Assembly (NCBI GenBank): GCA_036365455.1
Contig: JAWQUS010000022.1
Coordinates: 2,790,001 to 2,854,000, forward strand
Length of the DNA stretch: 64,000 nt
Direction: 5' to 3'
From: Macrosoma leucophasiata
Lineage: Eukaryota > Arthropoda > Insecta > Lepidoptera > Hedylidae
In this document: positions 51,515-62,109 of the stretch, one piece after another
How the letters are laid out: each line of letters begins with the position of its first letter
Position numbering within the stretch: position 1 is the stretch's first letter
Program-made: the position numbers and the translations under genes
Notes under the pieces: model-generated
The model's input: only the letters and a program-made list of their open reading frames with translations
Database searches by the model: none
What the model was told of the DNA's origin: nothing

Positions 51515-52935
51515 TTAAGATTCCATCGCAGAATCATTTCACTCATCCAGATATGCTGCAAACCTTATTTTTACGCATATTTATAATCTAGAGAAAATAT
51601 TAGGTTGGGGAAAAAGTTTCTTCGCATTTTTTAAGATATTTCAAAACATTTTTTAATATAGTTTATTTAAATTTAACTGAAGTATGTATGTACCATTTTG
51701 TTCGATAACCTTTTGCCATCTTGTAGGTAGGGACATGATCCCATTGCTATAAAAATTTTGGGACTTCTCATCAAAATACCGCGACAAGTGGATTTGGCAG
51801 TCCTCTCGTGATGTTAACCTAACATTGCATAAAGAATTCTGAAGAGACCGAAACAGGTGGAAATCTGAAGGTGCAAGGTCAGGACTATACGGCGGATGCA
51901 TTAACACCTCCCAGCCAAACTCTCTTAATTTTTGCTGAGTGGCTATAGATGTGTGAGGTCTAGCGTTATCATGATGAAACACCACACCCCTTCTGTTGAT
52001 CAATTCCGGCCGCTTTCTCTCAACTTCTTGCTTTAATCTCATCAGTTGTTCGCAGTAGAGTTCAGAATCGATAGTCCTGCCTGGTGGTAATAGCTCATAA
52101 TGAATAATGCCCTTCCAATCCCACCACACACACAACATCACCTTATTGCGAGTTAACCCGGGTTTCGCCACAGTCTGTGAAGCCTGACCGGCCTTTGACC
52201 ACGACCTTTTTCGCACGTTCTTGTCGTACGTGATCCACTTTTCATCACCAGTTATCAGCTTCTTCAAAAATGATTCGGTTTCATTACGTCGTAATAAAGA
52301 ATCACAAATGAGTACACGGTTCATTAGGTTTCTTTCAGTGAGCTCGTGAAGTACCAAATATCGAGCTTTTTTTTATACCCAGCTTTTTTCAAATGCGCCA
52401 AAACTGTTTTGTGCTCAATTCTCAGTTCTTCAGTTACGTCGTAACTACTGATATACCGATCTTGCTCCACTTTTTAAAAAATGGCATCCATTTGATCCGT
52501 AATAGGGCGACCAGTGCGAGGTGCATCTTTACATCAAAATTTCCGGATTGAAAACGCTTAAACAAAATTTGTGCTATTCTCACAGACACTGACTGCACTA
52601 GGTCCATAAACATCGCAAATTTTTTTCGCGGCTTGCGTTGCATTTTTACCTTTTTTGTAGTAAAATTTTAAAATGTATAGAATTTCTTCATTAGATTCAC
52701 TCATCATGACAGTACGAAAAACAAATGAAAATCACACATTTGCCTAATTTGAATTTGGAATTATGTTCTTTAAAATTTTAACTTTCAATGATACCAAAAC
52801 CAGCCAGATACAAATACTATAGCCAAAGAGATTTTATTAAAAGTTCATACATACTATAATGCGAAAAGACTTTTTCCCCAACCTATTATATCCACTAGGT
52901 TGCGGTTGTGAATCAAAATTTGGCCGCAGGTACAT
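51515..52935 (-). repeat. Repeat-D split by mariner
   Basis: Halves 51515-51600 (gcagaatcatttcactcatc, tataatctagagaaaatat) and 52886-52935 (tatccactaggttgcgg) are contiguous in the copy at 33445-33650. Confidence 0.75.
51601..52885 (-). mobile_element. mariner, complete ends, broken transposase
   Basis: Inverted ends ttaggttggggaaaaag and ctttttccccaaccta with TA on both sides. The transposase frame has stops and frameshifts: open pieces at 52643-52434 and 52357-51653 (GDEKW, HHDNARPH, PDLAPSDFHLF retained). By eye about 97-98% like 26740-28015. Mobilisable in trans, not autonomous. Confidence 0.9.
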
Positions 52936-52974
52936 ACAATTGACCGTATTGACCGTGATGTTTTTTTTTTAAAT

Positions 52975-53385
52975 TTAAAATGGCATCGCCAATGCGTTTT
53001 GCCAGTGTCAAGTTAAACGATATTTCGTATTCGCATAGATTTATTATACTAGTCTTCGTTAGACGTATTCGTATAAAAGCGGCGTTAAAGTTAGAATCAG
53101 TCAGTCAGTTATTTATTTATTATGTCAGTCAAGTGAGTGACAATCAGTAATTCGAGTAAAGCGATGGCTACTTTACCAGAACATTTACAATGAAGTTTTG
53201 GAGGCAACCTGAAAGGCCGTGTTTTTGCACTGTTATTCTATTTCACTATACACGGGCACTGTAATAAACCTATATCAAACAAAATGCCACCAATTTTTTT
53301 AAATATAACTCAAAAATACACCAAGAAAATGAAATATAATAAGAGCACCGTACGCCTCTTTCAAGGTGCCCGCAGAAACCCCCAC
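52975..53385 (-). repeat. Repeat-G, possible solo LTR
   Basis: Reverse complement shares accttgaaagaggcgtacgg, gtgtatagtgaaatagaata and ttgacactggcaa with 13470-13840. Confidence 0.6.
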
Positions 53386-53434
53386 ATCTTTTTATTTTGC
53401 TTTTAAACTTGGTTAAAAATAAAAAAAAAATGTC

Positions 53435-53752
53435 TCACCAAAAATAAGGCATTTTGTAATGTAGCAAAATATCTCTAGATGTAGAATCCAATCTGAAACG
53501 CCTCACTTCGGCACTATGCTGAATCTCTTCTGTACTTCTCAATAAATATACATTAATATTCTTGGTCAAATCTTCGTTCAAAGTATCAAGGAAACTCGTC
53601 CAAACATCATTTTCTTGGTGACTTTTCACGAAATTAGCAATTTTCTTATTCACAGGCCTCCTGCCCAAGGCCAAAAGATTTGATTCTCGTGCTAACAAAT
53701 ATCTGAGCGCAGTCCGTTTTAATATAATTAACTCCTCCAAATTTCTAGCCAT
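53435..53752 (-). CDS. Hypothetical protein or first exon (105 codons)
   Basis: Starts MARNLEELIILKRTALRYLL and ends LHYKMPYFW. The composition (Leu/Arg/Lys/Glu-rich, few stops' neighbours, helix-like) looks like real protein, and the DNA matches no repeat family here. Just before the stop lies ttttg|gtgaga, a good splice donor, so the true frame may continue in another exon. No domain recognised. It might also be a decayed gag-like piece of the neighbouring Repeat-G element. Confidence 0.4.
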   Translation of the reverse strand: MARNLEELIILKRTALRYLLARESNLLALGRRPVNKKIANFVKSHQENDVWTSFLDTLNEDLTKNINVYLLRSTEEIQHSAEVRRFRLDSTSRDILLHYKMPYFW

Positions 53753-53759
53753 CCACTAA

Positions 53760-54517
53760 TTAAAATGACTATAATGGTAAATTTAATCACTGGCAACACT
53801 TTATTGATGGGAAATTTTCGAATTCCCGCGCAAACGTTCCTAATTTGTAATCACATGATTTTGAAAAATCGAACTAGGTATTCAAAATTCAAACACAATG
53901 AACGCGCGCTCTGTTACAATTTAAAAAAAAACAAAGAGGTATGGCTATGTGTTGTGTAATGCCAAACGGTTAAGAATACGTATGTATGGAAATTTCAAGA
54001 TTAATTAGCACTACAGATCGTGACAATGACGGATGGTGATAACTACGTTAAAATTGGAGTACCTACCTACCTATCGTCAACAGTAAACTAGTTGTTTGTT
54101 ATGGTAATTTCATGGGTAGGGGAAGCGCGGGTAATTGCTTTCACCAGCAAAATAGTTTTTCCAATTCAATATAAAAATACGATTTGATTACGTACTACTA
54201 TTTTCTATTTTCTACTCAAATTTAATTCGAAAATAAAATAACAATTCAAATTAGGATCTACGTCTAATTGTGACGAAGTTAAAAGAGTCAGATTTTACAA
54301 ATTTAACAGATGTGAACGTTAATCTAATTGACAATGCAGCAATAAACTAAAAAGTAGATACTAAATAAAAATAACTAAGTTAAGTACTCGTAAACCCGAA
54401 AGAAACTAAAAAGAAACTAAGAACGTTAAGAAACTAAAAAGTAAAGAACTCGGTTAAAAATAATATCTAAAGATTTAATGTTAATTATATACTACCTATT
54501 ATTTATAAAAACGTAAC
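53760..54517. other. No gene recognised
   Basis: AT-rich; gaaactaaaaag-type units recur at about 54400-54445. Confidence 0.4.
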
Positions 54518-54833
54518 GTAAACGTAACTTCACGCCTGTAATCCCCGAAGGGGTAGGCAGAGGTAAATGCATGCATTCCAGCATACATGCAAACACCCAC
54601 GATTCGCCGGTTACGTTTTTGGCCCATGTAACAGGTGGCGAGCCTGTTGACATCTCCGGGCACATTACCAAACTTCGAGGTACTGGGAAATTCCCAGAAA
54701 ATGGAAAAATCCCAATAGAACCAGAGATAAAGGACTTTAGACCATTATCTCTTATAACACCCTACCCGGGAATCGAACCCAGGACCTCAGCGTAGTAGTA
54801 GTGGCCTGCTACCACTAGGCTACCGAGGCAGTT
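54518..54833 (-). mobile_element. SINE-B, full length
   Basis: cgtaacttcacgcctgtaat to aggctaccgaggcagtt. Confidence 0.9.
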
Positions 54834-54834
54834 A

Positions 54835-55160
54835 AGTAAAAAATAATAAAGATTTTATGTTAATAACTTATTACCTATTATTTATATGTGCTATTTACTA
54901 ATGATCCACCAATCCGCATTGGAGCAGCGTGGTGGAATAAGCTCCAGGTCTCCCCCCCCCAAAAAAAAGGAGAGAGACTCGTGCCCAGCAGTGGGACGTA
55001 TAATGGGTTGCCATAAATTTGCTCATATTCTTAATTAAGTGATTAAAATATTTTTTTTTGTTTAAGGCTTGGCACCGACTTCAAATCTATTAGTAAATAG
55101 CACATATAAATAATAGGTAATAAGTTATTAACATAAAATCTTTATTATTTTTTACTTTTT
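54835..55160. repeat. Inverted repeat, 65-bp perfect arms
   Basis: 54837-54902 and 55093-55160 are complements (tagtaaatagcacatataaa at the inner edge of the right arm). The loop contains a LINE tail. The right arm continues to gttttgaagtcggtttttc. Confidence 0.85.
54903..55015 (+). repeat. RTE-type LINE tail fragment
   Basis: aatccgcattggagcagcgt to cagtgggacgtataatggg; sister of 47755-47957. Confidence 0.7.
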
Positions 55161-55322
55161 AGTTTTGAAGTCGGTTTTTCATATTTTTATGTGTTTTCTT
55201 ATAAGTGACTACTGGCTGAACAGTATAATCATTTTTATTTGCAAAAATTTTCATTTTCTGTACCATTTATTATTTCTATATAATCAATCTTTTTAACCAA
55301 CTCAGTTTCAAAGTTATTTTTA

Positions 55323-55585
55323 TCTATATATATATAAAAATGCAACCCGTTTTCCTTGGTCACGGCATCACGCGTGAATGGCTGAACCGATTTGGCTAAT
55401 ATTGATTTTGAATGATTTTTGGAAGTCCAGGGAATGTTTAAAAGGTAAGAAAATATGAAGAAATTGAAGGGAAATAGTAAAAACCACCATTTCATTTTCC
55501 CATACAAATAGTCCGTATCTATCAAACCTTTGACACATGTCATATTTTCATTCTGAGGCAATACGAAGTTTGCCGGGTCAGCTAG
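55323..55585 (+). mobile_element. Short non-autonomous Helitron
   Basis: tctatatatatataaaaatg start, body ggctgaaccgatttggc, end cgaagtttgccgggtcagCTAG then t. Confidence 0.7.
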
Positions 55586-55989
55586 TATATAATATATTTA
55601 GAGAAGATTTACTATTTACTCTCCCAAAGACAAAATACTTGAACCTGTGTGTCGATATATCTATATTATCTATGTTATCGGCATGGACGGCATGGACGGC
55701 ACGTCCGTTTGGCCCTTGACTCACATAAAAAAAAACATGACTCATTACCGAGTCATCAGTGTATGTTTTAATAATTCGTGATGTCAATGCGCCGGCGCAT
55801 AATTTATTATGTCTAATGCCGGCCACACACCTTTTTTTTTTATTAAAGGACTTTGTCGCAAGGCGGTTACATCGTCCCGTAAACACCACACATATTAGAC
55901 ACAAAAAAGATATATATGATAACATAACAAAAATACTTACTAAATTCTAACTTATGACATACATTTTTTTATAGTAGACATAGTTTTAT
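55586..55989. other. No gene recognised
   Basis: Unassigned; the tandem ggcatggac/ggcatggacggcac near 55679-55700 is a short direct repeat. Confidence 0.35.
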
Positions 55990-56165
55990 CGCAGGACGCT
56001 GCTGCCCGTTTTGCGTTATTGCACTTACTACCGCCCCATTGGAATGGTTTGACCTTGTTCAGTTGACTGACTGCAGTAGTGCTAATGTAGACGCATATGG
56101 TCGTTTGGGTCGTCACGTCCCGACGCTAGCACCCTGTTGAGTATCTGTATCAAATCTGAGCTGCC
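55990..56165 (-). repeat. RTE-type LINE 3' fragment, diverged
   Basis: ccattggaatggtttgacc, gttcagttgactgactgcag and gtcgtcacgtcccgacgc are the reverse of blocks at 15025-15135. Confidence 0.55.
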
Positions 56166-56278
56166 TATTTAGGGACAAGCCCTTACGACAGCTGTTAAAT
56201 TTTTTGTCTCAAAAGGTTAATTTTCTTTCAGGCAATCGGCGAGCGCTAACTCTCACCCTTAATTTTCTATACGGTGGC

Positions 56279-56498
56279 AGAGAATATATAATAATACTAC
56301 GTATAGAATGGACACTTCGACGTCCCGCCCGATTTCCTCGCATCACCCAACCTCCTCCCCTCTTATGGGCGACGGTTGGTATTTTTTACGTGCTACGCAC
56401 ACAGGTGCACGTGTAAATACACGTCAATCATTGATGTCTGTGTAATAGAGACCAAATTAAGCGTTTGTATGGAATTTTGGCGGAGTGACCGCGGTGTG
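56279..56498 (+). mobile_element. MITE-J, full length
   Basis: agagaatatataataatact to gaccgcggtgtg, flanked by acggtggc (56271-56278) and acggtggt (56499-56506). Confidence 0.88.
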
Positions 56499-56659
56499 AC
56501 GGTGGTGCAAATTCCAACACGGAAAGCGAAAGTCATGAACAACATGTCTGGTCAAAGCCGGATATAATATAAAATAATAAAAAAACTAAATATGTATAAC
56601 TTTTTTTTGGGTTGTGTCCGGCCTGTCCGGTTTTCAGTTAGCATTTTTGTTTAGAAAGA

Positions 56660-56877
56660 GTGGTGAACACTTACCAACAATGTGAACTGTATGCTTGTTT
56701 GCCACTTCATAATATAATTTTTTATAATTTCCGGCACAGAGGCATAACACCTTAGGTCTCAGAAGTGGTAACGCATCTGCATTTTGACCTCTGGTCTTCG
56801 TGTAAATGTCTATAGTTTCTATCACTTAACATTAATGTGAACTGCAAGATTATTTGCCAATTTAATTACATAAAAAA
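56660..56877 (+). mobile_element. SINE-A, rearranged
   Basis: A short SINE-A end (atgcttgtttgccacttcat) precedes ttccggcacagaggcataac and a second end at 56877. Confidence 0.7.
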
Positions 56878-57061
56878 AAAATAGAATGGATTAATACACC
56901 ACCATCTTAGTCACAATTCACAATAAAAAGCATGACGTCACACAAATGGCGTTCGCGAGGTCCGATTCAATTTGATACTTTGAATAATGAATGAAGATGA
57001 ATCATTGAGATGTTTTGTATGTGTTCGAATGGATATTCTCATCATCATTTTAGTTTCTTTT

Positions 57062-57345
57062 TTTTTAATGTAATGAAGGTTGCAAGCAAGCATGCAGTTC
57101 ACATTGATGTTAAGTGATAACTGCATCCTATAGACACTAATACAAATACCAAGGTCAAAATGCAGATGCGTAACCACTCCTGAGGCCGAAGGTGTTATGC
57201 CTCTGCGTCGGAAATTACAGGGCCATACATTACCACCTGACCGGAACACGATAGTGCTGAACACTACCATTTAGCGGCAAGTATACTAGGTAATGCGGTG
57301 GTGCCTACGCCCGCGAGCTCTGTCACTGGAGCTCTACCACGAGTA
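57062..57345 (-). mobile_element. SINE-A, near full length
   Basis: tttaatgtaatgaaggttgc to ggagctctaccacgagt. Confidence 0.85.
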
Positions 57346-57363
57346 GATACATTGATGTTAGGT

Positions 57364-57600
57364 CACACCGCGGACACTCCGCCAAAATTCCATACAAACG
57401 CTTAATTTGGTCTCTATTACACAGACATCAATCAGTGACGTGTATTTACACGTGCACCTGTGTGCGTAGCACGTAGAAAATAGCAGCCGTCGCCCATATG
57501 AGGGGACGTGGTTGGGTGATGCGGGGAAATCGGGCGGGACATCGAAGTGTCCATTCTTTACTTTGTTTTATATTCTCTCTTGTTTGGTATTCTCCACAGA
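57364..57600 (-). mobile_element. MITE-J
   Basis: cacaccgcggacactccgcc to cattctttactttg and tattctct. Beyond it cacagatcacccccaatag starts a 28-bp motif repeated in reverse at 59915-59942. Confidence 0.8.
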
Positions 57601-57960
57601 TCACCCCCAATAGATACCGCATTACTGAATATTTGTTCGGAGTCGTGTTCACCGTTTTTGAGGTGCGCGGGTGTAGCGGGGAGACGTAACTAAACCGCTG
57701 TGATTGGCTGTTTGAATTGGAGACTTGGATACGCCCACTCATTGAGCTGGGAAGCTGTCGATATTTCTTATCGCTATTTTTTCCACATTTATTTGCTTTT
57801 ATAAAGATAATTCAGCAGAACTTGGAAAATACAGTTGTCAGTAATTGGAAATAATATAATCATAATTTCAGAAATAGGTACATTAAGACAGTATATCATT
57901 TGAGTAGGTAAATAAAAACGCATAAATTAATGCCAATAAAGTAATTATTTTACGTTATAC

Positions 57961-58239
57961 AGATTTTAAGCGTTTCGAACTCCATACAAACGCTTAAAAT
58001 CTGATTACCTATTATATAGACAGACATTCCGTACAATTATTATAGTTTAAGAGATGCTTTAAAGTGGCCTATTTAAATTATATTTTAATAAATAATCATA
58101 ATCCGCTGTGCTGTACATGCGCGATGGCGACAGGCCATTTTAAGTTAACAAACATTTAAAGTTACTTATACTTTTAAGCAATATATACTTTTACCAGATT
58201 TTAAGCGTTTGTATGGAATTCCACACAAACGCTTAAAAT
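57961..58239. repeat. Two palindromes of the MITE-J core
   Basis: 57961-58002 has perfect 15-bp arms (agattttaagcgttt). 58198-58239 is a near-perfect palindrome centred on ggaattcc. Both use the core taagcgtttgtatgg of MITE-J. Confidence 0.75.
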
Positions 58240-58497
58240 ATGGTTACCTATTACATAGTATACATAGACATCAATGAGTGACGTGTATTTCGACACGCAC
58301 TTATCAACATTCAAATTTTTATTTAGCCAAAAAAAGAAAATTTAAAAAATAGGAAATTTGTGGTATAGCTTACTTAACGAGCTCAAGATCACTCTCGAGC
58401 TCGATCAGCACCTCCGCATTATATAATTTACCTGGCGCTAAGTGATAGTGGTAATGTATGGTAGTAGAGCCAGAGAATAATTATGTAATAATAATAC

Positions 58498-58555
58498 GTA
58501 TAGAATGGACACTTCGACATCCCGCTCGATTTCCCCGCCTCACCCAACCTCCTTC
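58498..58555 (+). mobile_element. MITE-J 5' part
   Basis: gtatagaatggacacttcga to cctcacccaacctcc; its complement in the family resumes at 59938. Confidence 0.75.
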
Positions 58556-58589
58556 AATTGTGTGTCAATTTAGAGGTTTCTTGGGGTCC

Positions 58590-59040
58590 TGATTACTAAA
58601 ATGGCATCCGTTTTCAGATCCAAAATGGTGGACAGTTTTTTTCTTTCAAAATATAATATGGATATAAATTTCGAGATTTTTTGGGCTGCTGATAACAAAA
58701 ATGCCATCCATTTTCAGATCCAAGATGGCGGACGGCCTTTTTTTCGGTACGGGTATCAATTTCGAATCTTGGATCTGAAAACGGATGCCATTTTCGTAAT
58801 CATCACCCCAAGAAACCTCGAAATTGATACCCATATCACAATTTGAAAAAAAAAGTCTGTTTGCCATCTTGGATCTGAAAACGGTTGCCATTTTCGTAAT
58901 CAGCACCTCGAAAAACCTCGAAATTGATACCACTATCATATTTTGAAAGAAAATCTGTTCGCCATCTTGGATATGAAAAAATATGACATTTTCGCAATCA
59001 GTATCCCCAAGAAACCGCGAAAATAACACCATAACACGTA
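58590..59040. repeat. Inverted tandem array of a 110-bp unit
   Basis: About five units containing ttggatctgaaaacgg, tgccattttcgtaatca and aaacctcgaaattgatac. The first two are on one strand and the later three on the other, meeting near 58755. The array leaves overlapping open frames on both strands, which I treat as by-products. Confidence 0.8.
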
Positions 59041-59900
59041 GAAACCTTGACGTCTTTTAAAAAGCGTGTAAAGGACTATTACCTAACCTTGGATCCATAA
59101 ATAGTCATCCGATATCTTTTCTTTATTCCTCAATTTGATATAGGTATGTATTTATGTATGTATATATATGTTTATCTTTGTATATTATTATGTATGTATG
59201 TATTGTATTTAGTATATGTAAGTACATATGTTTTAAATTATTGTATATGTGTAAGTATATATTTTAAATCTATTTATTAATAAAATTTTTGAATATTATT
59301 AGTTACTATTATAATGCCGTAGTTGTAAGAAATTGTTATATGTAATTTATTTTTAACTTTGCTCAGTATGTACACCCCTTCTTCCGTATTGTTCGTATCT
59401 CTTTCATACTAGGTTGTCTGGAAGAGATCGCTTTAAGCGATAAGACCGCCTATTGTGCTCTTATTTCATGAACTATTGATTTTTGTATTTTTCTTGTTAT
59501 AATCTGTACAATAAAGAGTATATATTATTATATAATTATTAGAAAAATAATGAAGTCCGCCATCTTCGATTTGAAAGGAGATACCATTCAGAATCAGAGT
59601 CAGAAATTAATATACTTGTGCATAATCCAGTTTAATTGATCTCTGATGATACGTGTTTTATATGAATTATTTACTTACCGGTGAACTATCATACCATATT
59701 TTTTAATATTTGATGTTCTAGACGTATTTTGATATGATTTTAGTGAGCAGGAAGCCATTTCCTAGATATTTTCGGTCGAAAATGAATTATTTCTCACGTA
59801 CGAACGGGTCGGAGGCTTGGTCGGTAATGGCGTCATTGGCGACGCGATTTCGAGCATTGAAAATCAGCTAGCAAATTAGCTAGCAACTTGTTGTGCGCGT
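59041..59900. other. No gene recognised
   Basis: AT-rich with a degenerate atgtatgtatatatatg microsatellite (about 59140-59260). Ends near gctagcaaattagctagcaa at about 59867. Confidence 0.4.
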
Positions 59901-59937
59901 CGGTTGCCCTGTATGCGGTATCTATTGGGGGTGATCT

Positions 59938-60061
59938 GTGGTATTCTCTACGTGCTACGCACACAGGTGCACGTGTAAATACACGTCACTGATTGATGTC
60001 TGTGTAATAGAGACCAAATTAAGCGTTTATGTGGAATTTTGGCGGAGTGTCCGCGGTGTGA
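59938..60061 (+). mobile_element. MITE-J 3' part
   Basis: attctctacgtgctacgcac to gagtgtccgcggtgtga. With 58498-58555 it could be one copy split by about 1.4 kb. Confidence 0.75.
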
Positions 60062-60249
60062 TATTGCCTTTATTTTTACCATCAGATGATCTACGACACA
60101 ATAGTAAGTACGAAGTGATTCCTATGATTAGTACGCATGACGCTAACTGTATAGCAAACACGTCATGAATACAACCTTGTTGCTGTAAACATGTCGAATA
60201 TCCTTGACATTTGGTTGGAATTAAACTATTTTTAGTTATCTTTACACAG

Positions 60250-60360
60250 TGTGTAATGCAGTTCACATTGATGATAAGTGATGTCTGCAGACTATTGACA
60301 TCTACACAAAAACTAGACGTCAAAATGCCGATGCTTCGCCACCCCCGAAGACGATGCAAG
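60250..60360 (-). mobile_element. SINE-A 3' fragment, diverged
   Basis: taatgcagttcacattgatg to cttcgccacccccgaagac. Confidence 0.65.
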
Positions 60361-60837
60361 TATTAGGAACGCCCTTCTTCGGCGCTGTCGACGCCGATTG
60401 TTGCTTTTGCATTGATGATACAAGCGCGCGCATGAAGCGCGTTTGAAGCGACACAAACGCGCGTACAAAAGACTCAACCATCCACATTCGCATTGTATAT
60501 ATATTTAGTCATTCGGTCATTCGTCATTCTTTCTATATGCCCGAACCATCGGAGGATGCCTTTTTTCATTTTTACACCGATACTATCATTCACACAAAGC
60601 CTCTTTCTTATATATTCATTACGAACGCGATCGGTGATACACCGCAGATCCTACGGAAAGATTTCATCTCGACCGCGTTAAATTTACTTTCATGCTCTTT
60701 CCTGTATACCCAGCAGGTTACAAGGTTGCGTTCATATCTCGTATGAAGCGCGTATACGCGCGTCACCTGCGCGTCGTCTGCGCGTATAAAATACGCCGTG
60801 TGCTATGGGCCTAAGTTGTTACTCGAGACCAATACCT
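60361..60837. other. Unassigned; CG-rich repeats at both edges
   Basis: aagcgcgcgcatgaagcgcg near 60421 and gcgcgtatacgcgcgtcacc-like sequence near 60750 may be ends of a decayed transposon. A short LINE piece (tctatatgcccgaaccatcg) lies near 60530. Confidence 0.35.
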
Positions 60838-61175
60838 GTAGGCCATACACAATGACATATTTGGGATACTGGGATTGAACCCGTGAGCCTCCGATCAGGG
60901 GCGCGAGCGGCTATCAACATTGCTACTATCGTTGTTATTGCTGTCAAATTTCATGTCGATTTGTAGCTCCTTTAAAAGCAGTAGTGATCATCTGATTGTT
61001 TTTCTTGCTTTCGTAGGTGAGAAACAAGCGATAATGGTAGATTGTTTCGATTATTGTTATTTAGTTAAAGTAAAAGTCGACATGAAAATTTGACAGCAAT
61101 GACAACGACAATAGCAATGTTGACAGTCGGTCGCACCCGACAGTTGTCACACACCAGTGGACCAACTGGGTCGTC
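60838..61175 (-). mobile_element. SINE-C split by MITE-K
   Basis: Body ggccatacacaatgacatat and gggattgaacccgtgagcc at left; head cagtggaccaactgggtcgt at right. MITE-K lies between. Confidence 0.7.
60897..61137. mobile_element. MITE-K with long inverted repeats
   Basis: Arms of about 55-60 bp: the left contains atcaacattgctactatcgt and gctgtcaaatttcatgtcga; the right contains their near complements gacaatagcaatgttgac and cgacatgaaaatttgacagc. Confidence 0.8.
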
Positions 61176-61382
61176 AATATTTCTTCTGTTCTCAATAATA
61201 AAAAATGGAATTGCTTGCTTGATTGATACAGTATTAAATAGTACATGATTTATGAATACATAAAGTTGTTAATGCGATATGAATGAACCCATCAATCAAC
61301 TAGAAATGATACCAGCTTGAAACGACAAAGAAACAATTTACTGTATCCAACAAGAAATAACGCACAACGCCCTCAGGAAGAG

Positions 61383-61895
61383 ACGTCGGCCTATTTCGGA
61401 TCTGTAGAGCGTTATCTCTTTCGCACCTTACCTATTTGACGTTTGTCGACCATTCAAGTTTTGACAAAAGACATAGAGCAACACCGGAGGGGAGTAGCCA
61501 TATGCAGGCTTTCCCCTCTGTCAAAGTACAAGCCCAAATGGGCCTATACCTGTCACCTAGATGTTTAAATGTGTGCGTGAAATTGTTTCTGTATTTTGTT
61601 AAAGTCAAGGTGGGAGTTTCGTAGTAATAGACGATTTTTGTAGTGTGCGTGTGTGTCGCACGCATTTCCCCCCGCAAAAATGACAGACTGTTTTGCATAC
61701 GTAATAAACGCTATGGCTACTCCCCTCCAGTTCGCCGCGGGCGGTGGCCCGTGTTGCTCTATGAGTTTTGACCAATACCGGACTACGGATGCTTACGTAG
61801 GCAGTGTGCAGCAGAGATAACGCTATATAAAGCCGAAACTAGCCGATTGTCACTTGCATAGGCTCGATGTGCATTATTTCTTGCTGAGCACTGTA
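61383..61895 (+). mobile_element. MITE-H split by MITE-I
   Basis: Left 61383-61469 (tctgtagagcgttatctctt, cgtttgtcgaccattcaagt) and right 61764-61895 (ttgaccaataccggactac, agcagagataacgctatata) are contiguous at 38640-38858. Confidence 0.8.
61472..61763. mobile_element. MITE-I inside MITE-H
   Basis: catagagcaacaccggaggg to gtgttgctctatg. agttttgac occurs on both sides. Confidence 0.88.
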
Positions 61896-62097
61896 TTTTA
61901 CTGGGGAAAGAGTCCTGAAAGAGCGTACTTCATTACCTAATCTTTCTACCACCAAATGGTTCAGCACTATCGTGTTCCGGTTAGATGGTAATCTATGGAC
62001 CCGTAAGACCCGTAATAACTAGTAATAACTACCACAGGGACAGAACAACTAAGGTCTCAGGGGTGGCAACGCAGCTGCATTTGACCTCTGTTTCAAG
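61896..62097 (+). mobile_element. SINE-A, diverged and truncated
   Basis: ttttactggggaaagagtcc to tggcaacgcagctgcatttg; lacks its tail. Confidence 0.7.
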
Positions 62098-62109
62098 TTA
62101 ACCACCGCC

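Noticed and set aside
55679..55700. ggcatggacggc tandem as a minisatellite
   Set aside because: Only two units; likely chance.
51249..56498. MITE-J copies at both ends as arms of one 5.2-kb element
   Set aside because: Each copy has its own 8-bp flanks, so they are separate insertions.
58601..59032. 81- and 128-codon frames on both strands
   Set aside because: By-products of the 110-bp inverted array; repeat-like composition on both strands.
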